From an uncultured bacterium (GTDB taxonomy: Bacteria > Cyanobacteriota > Vampirovibrionia > Gastranaerophilales > Gastranaerophilaceae), in NCBI GenBank assembly GCA_949285255.1, contig CASDXV010000015.1:1-42354 (forward strand): a stretch of 42,354 nucleotides of DNA, in the 5' to 3' direction. The notes under the pieces are model-generated. The model searched no databases and was not told the origin of the DNA. It was given only the letters and a program-made list of their open reading frames with translations. Positions 41,542 to 42,354 of this stretch are shown here, one piece after another; within the stretch, counting starts at the first letter, position 1; the number at the start of each line of letters is the position of its first letter. The position numbers and the translations under genes are program-made.

Positions 41542-42189
41542 TACAGATTTCCCAATCTCAGCGTATTTACCTTCATCACCCTTAGATGCTTCTTTGCGAT
41601 ATTCTCTGTTTAACCCCTTTGTGTCGAGTTTAATTTCTTTTTCAAGCGGGATATATTTTAGGTAGTCTAGTGCAAAAAATACTCTATCTATTACCTTTTC
41701 CTTCATCTTAGGGTCTGTCAAGTCTTCTTCTGCATCTAGGCACAAATTAATCAAATCAATTACTACTTTATCACGTGCTATTACTTTCAGCGCGCGCTTC
41801 TGTAATAATGGATTGGTAGATGTGATATGCTGGCAAATCAAGTCTATATTTGGCACGCATAGATACCCGAGGTTTGCGATTCTACCGAAAGGGCCATCTA
41901 GAGAATATGTATCCATGTAAGCTTTTGCAATATTTTTAGGAACTTTGCCCTCAGCTATGAGCAAAAGTGGCTTGCCATATTCAGGTGGGCGATAATTATT
42001 AGGGAATGGGGTAGTAGGGGGAGTGATTTTATCATTTCCTCCATAACAGTAGCGTTTGTTTGCTATCAAAAAACTAGTCTTTTGAGGGCAAAAAAGTAGC
42101 TTGTCCAGTGGGCCAAACATATTGCTCTTATATAATCCTAGACCATTGATTAAGACTACACCAACGCTTGATTTTGGTAAATCAGCCAT
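41470..42189 (-). CDS. Unrecognised protein at a possible island edge
   Basis: A 239-aa protein with no signal peptide and no recognised family. Visible segments are VGVVLINGLGLYKSN, a KRYCYGGNDKITPPTTPFP block with PNNYRPPEYGKPLLLI, FGRIANLGYLCVPNIDLICQ, and a helical C-terminal half with IARDKVVIDLINLCLDAEED. The start has AGAGAGG upstream and a near-consensus promoter. The last two dozen residues are antisense to the GAF gene and look like a read-through tail rather than original sequence. An isolated gene of this kind is typical of mobile or island DNA; that is inference. Confidence 0.6.
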   Translation of the reverse strand: MADLPKSSVGVVLINGLGLYKSNMFGPLDKLLFCPQKTSFLIANKRYCYGGNDKITPPTTPFPNNYRPPEYGKPLLLIAEGKVPKNIAKAYMDTYSLDGPFGRIANLGYLCVPNIDLICQHITSTNPLLQKRALKVIARDKVVIDLINLCLDAEEDLTDPKMKEKVIDRVFFALDYLKYIPLEKEIKLDTKGLNREYRKEASKGDEGKYAEIGKSVSDGLIKLGIQLHFLAGFKIQYSV

Positions 42190-42216
42190 AGTTACACCTC
42201 TCTTGCTATTTTTATG

Positions 42217-42245
42217 ATTATATCATAGAATTAGGGCTTTTTCAA
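42217..42245 (-). promoter_or_regulatory. Near-consensus promoter of the 239-aa gene
   Basis: On the minus strand TTGAAA (42240-42245) and TATAAT (42217-42222) are exactly 17 bases apart, 27 bases before the ATG. Bases 42246-42354 are very AT-rich, with nothing else recognised. Confidence 0.8.
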
Positions 42246-42354
42246 GAGGGTATGCTGATTTTATATGGTTAAACAAAACTAAACTAATTCATTAAAAATA
42301 ATACAAATAAAGCAAAAAATCTATTAAACTAGCAAAAATAAAAAATGATGAATT

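Overview
The window looks like chromosomal DNA from a low-GC, motile, fermentative bacterium with two membranes. It encodes FlgH and FlgI, the L- and P-ring proteins, which need an outer membrane and a peptidoglycan layer. It also has FliW/CsrA flagellar control, an SLH-domain envelope protein, a prepilin peptidase next to a SigB/SigF-type sigma factor, and HydG for [FeFe]-hydrogenase assembly. My best guess is a non-photosynthetic cyanobacterial relative (Melainabacteria/Vampirovibrionia, probably gut Gastranaerophilales). This is inference from gene style; there is no rRNA in the window to confirm it.

Layout. 1-2.4 kb: the tail of a flagellin gene, convergent with a four-gene unit (secreted TPR protein, fliW, csrA, small TPR protein). 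2.5-5.8 kb: a small XRE regulator, a C_GCAxxG_C_C protein, a Cys-rich three-SLH surface protein with a structured, repeat-bearing 3' UTR, and a HEAT-like protein. 5.9-9.2 kb: enolase with a Cys-rich tail, a small secreted Gly/Pro/His protein, and hydG without hydE or hydF. 9.2-16.5 kb: fusA, rimM-trmD, a NarL-type response regulator, typA and two small proteins with an N-terminal F-G motif. 16.6-21.2 kb: glyA, a WecA/TagO-type transferase, a small protein, a SpoIID-type protein, HU, and infC, which begins at a non-canonical AUU codon.

21.3-29.6 kb (minus strand) is a compact flagellar operon: lytic transglycosylase, flgF, flgG, flgA, flgH, flgI, flgJ (rod-binding domain only), a 94-aa protein, flgN-like, flgK, flgL. 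It begins at a promoter overlapped by a palindrome and ends in a strong strand-specific terminator. 29.8-31.7 kb holds a small unknown protein and a 478-aa F-G-motif protein. 31.6-38.1 kb (minus strand) is gltP-rlmH-deoA-metG-sigma factor-prepilin peptidase, with a palindrome on the gltP promoter. 38.3-41.5 kb holds two TPR proteins and a short GAF-like protein that looks cut off. The last 0.8 kb is an unrecognised gene with a near-consensus promoter, possibly across an insertion or assembly boundary.

The flagellin fragment, FliW/CsrA, the flagellar operon and a possible sigma-28-type promoter form one motility theme. The SLH protein, SpoIID-type protein, WecA/TagO enzyme and prepilin peptidase form an envelope theme. 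The least explained items are the family of proteins starting with a short Ser/Asn-rich leader and F-G-K/R, the enolase Cys tail, two candidate leaderless mRNAs and the repeat element behind the SLH gene.
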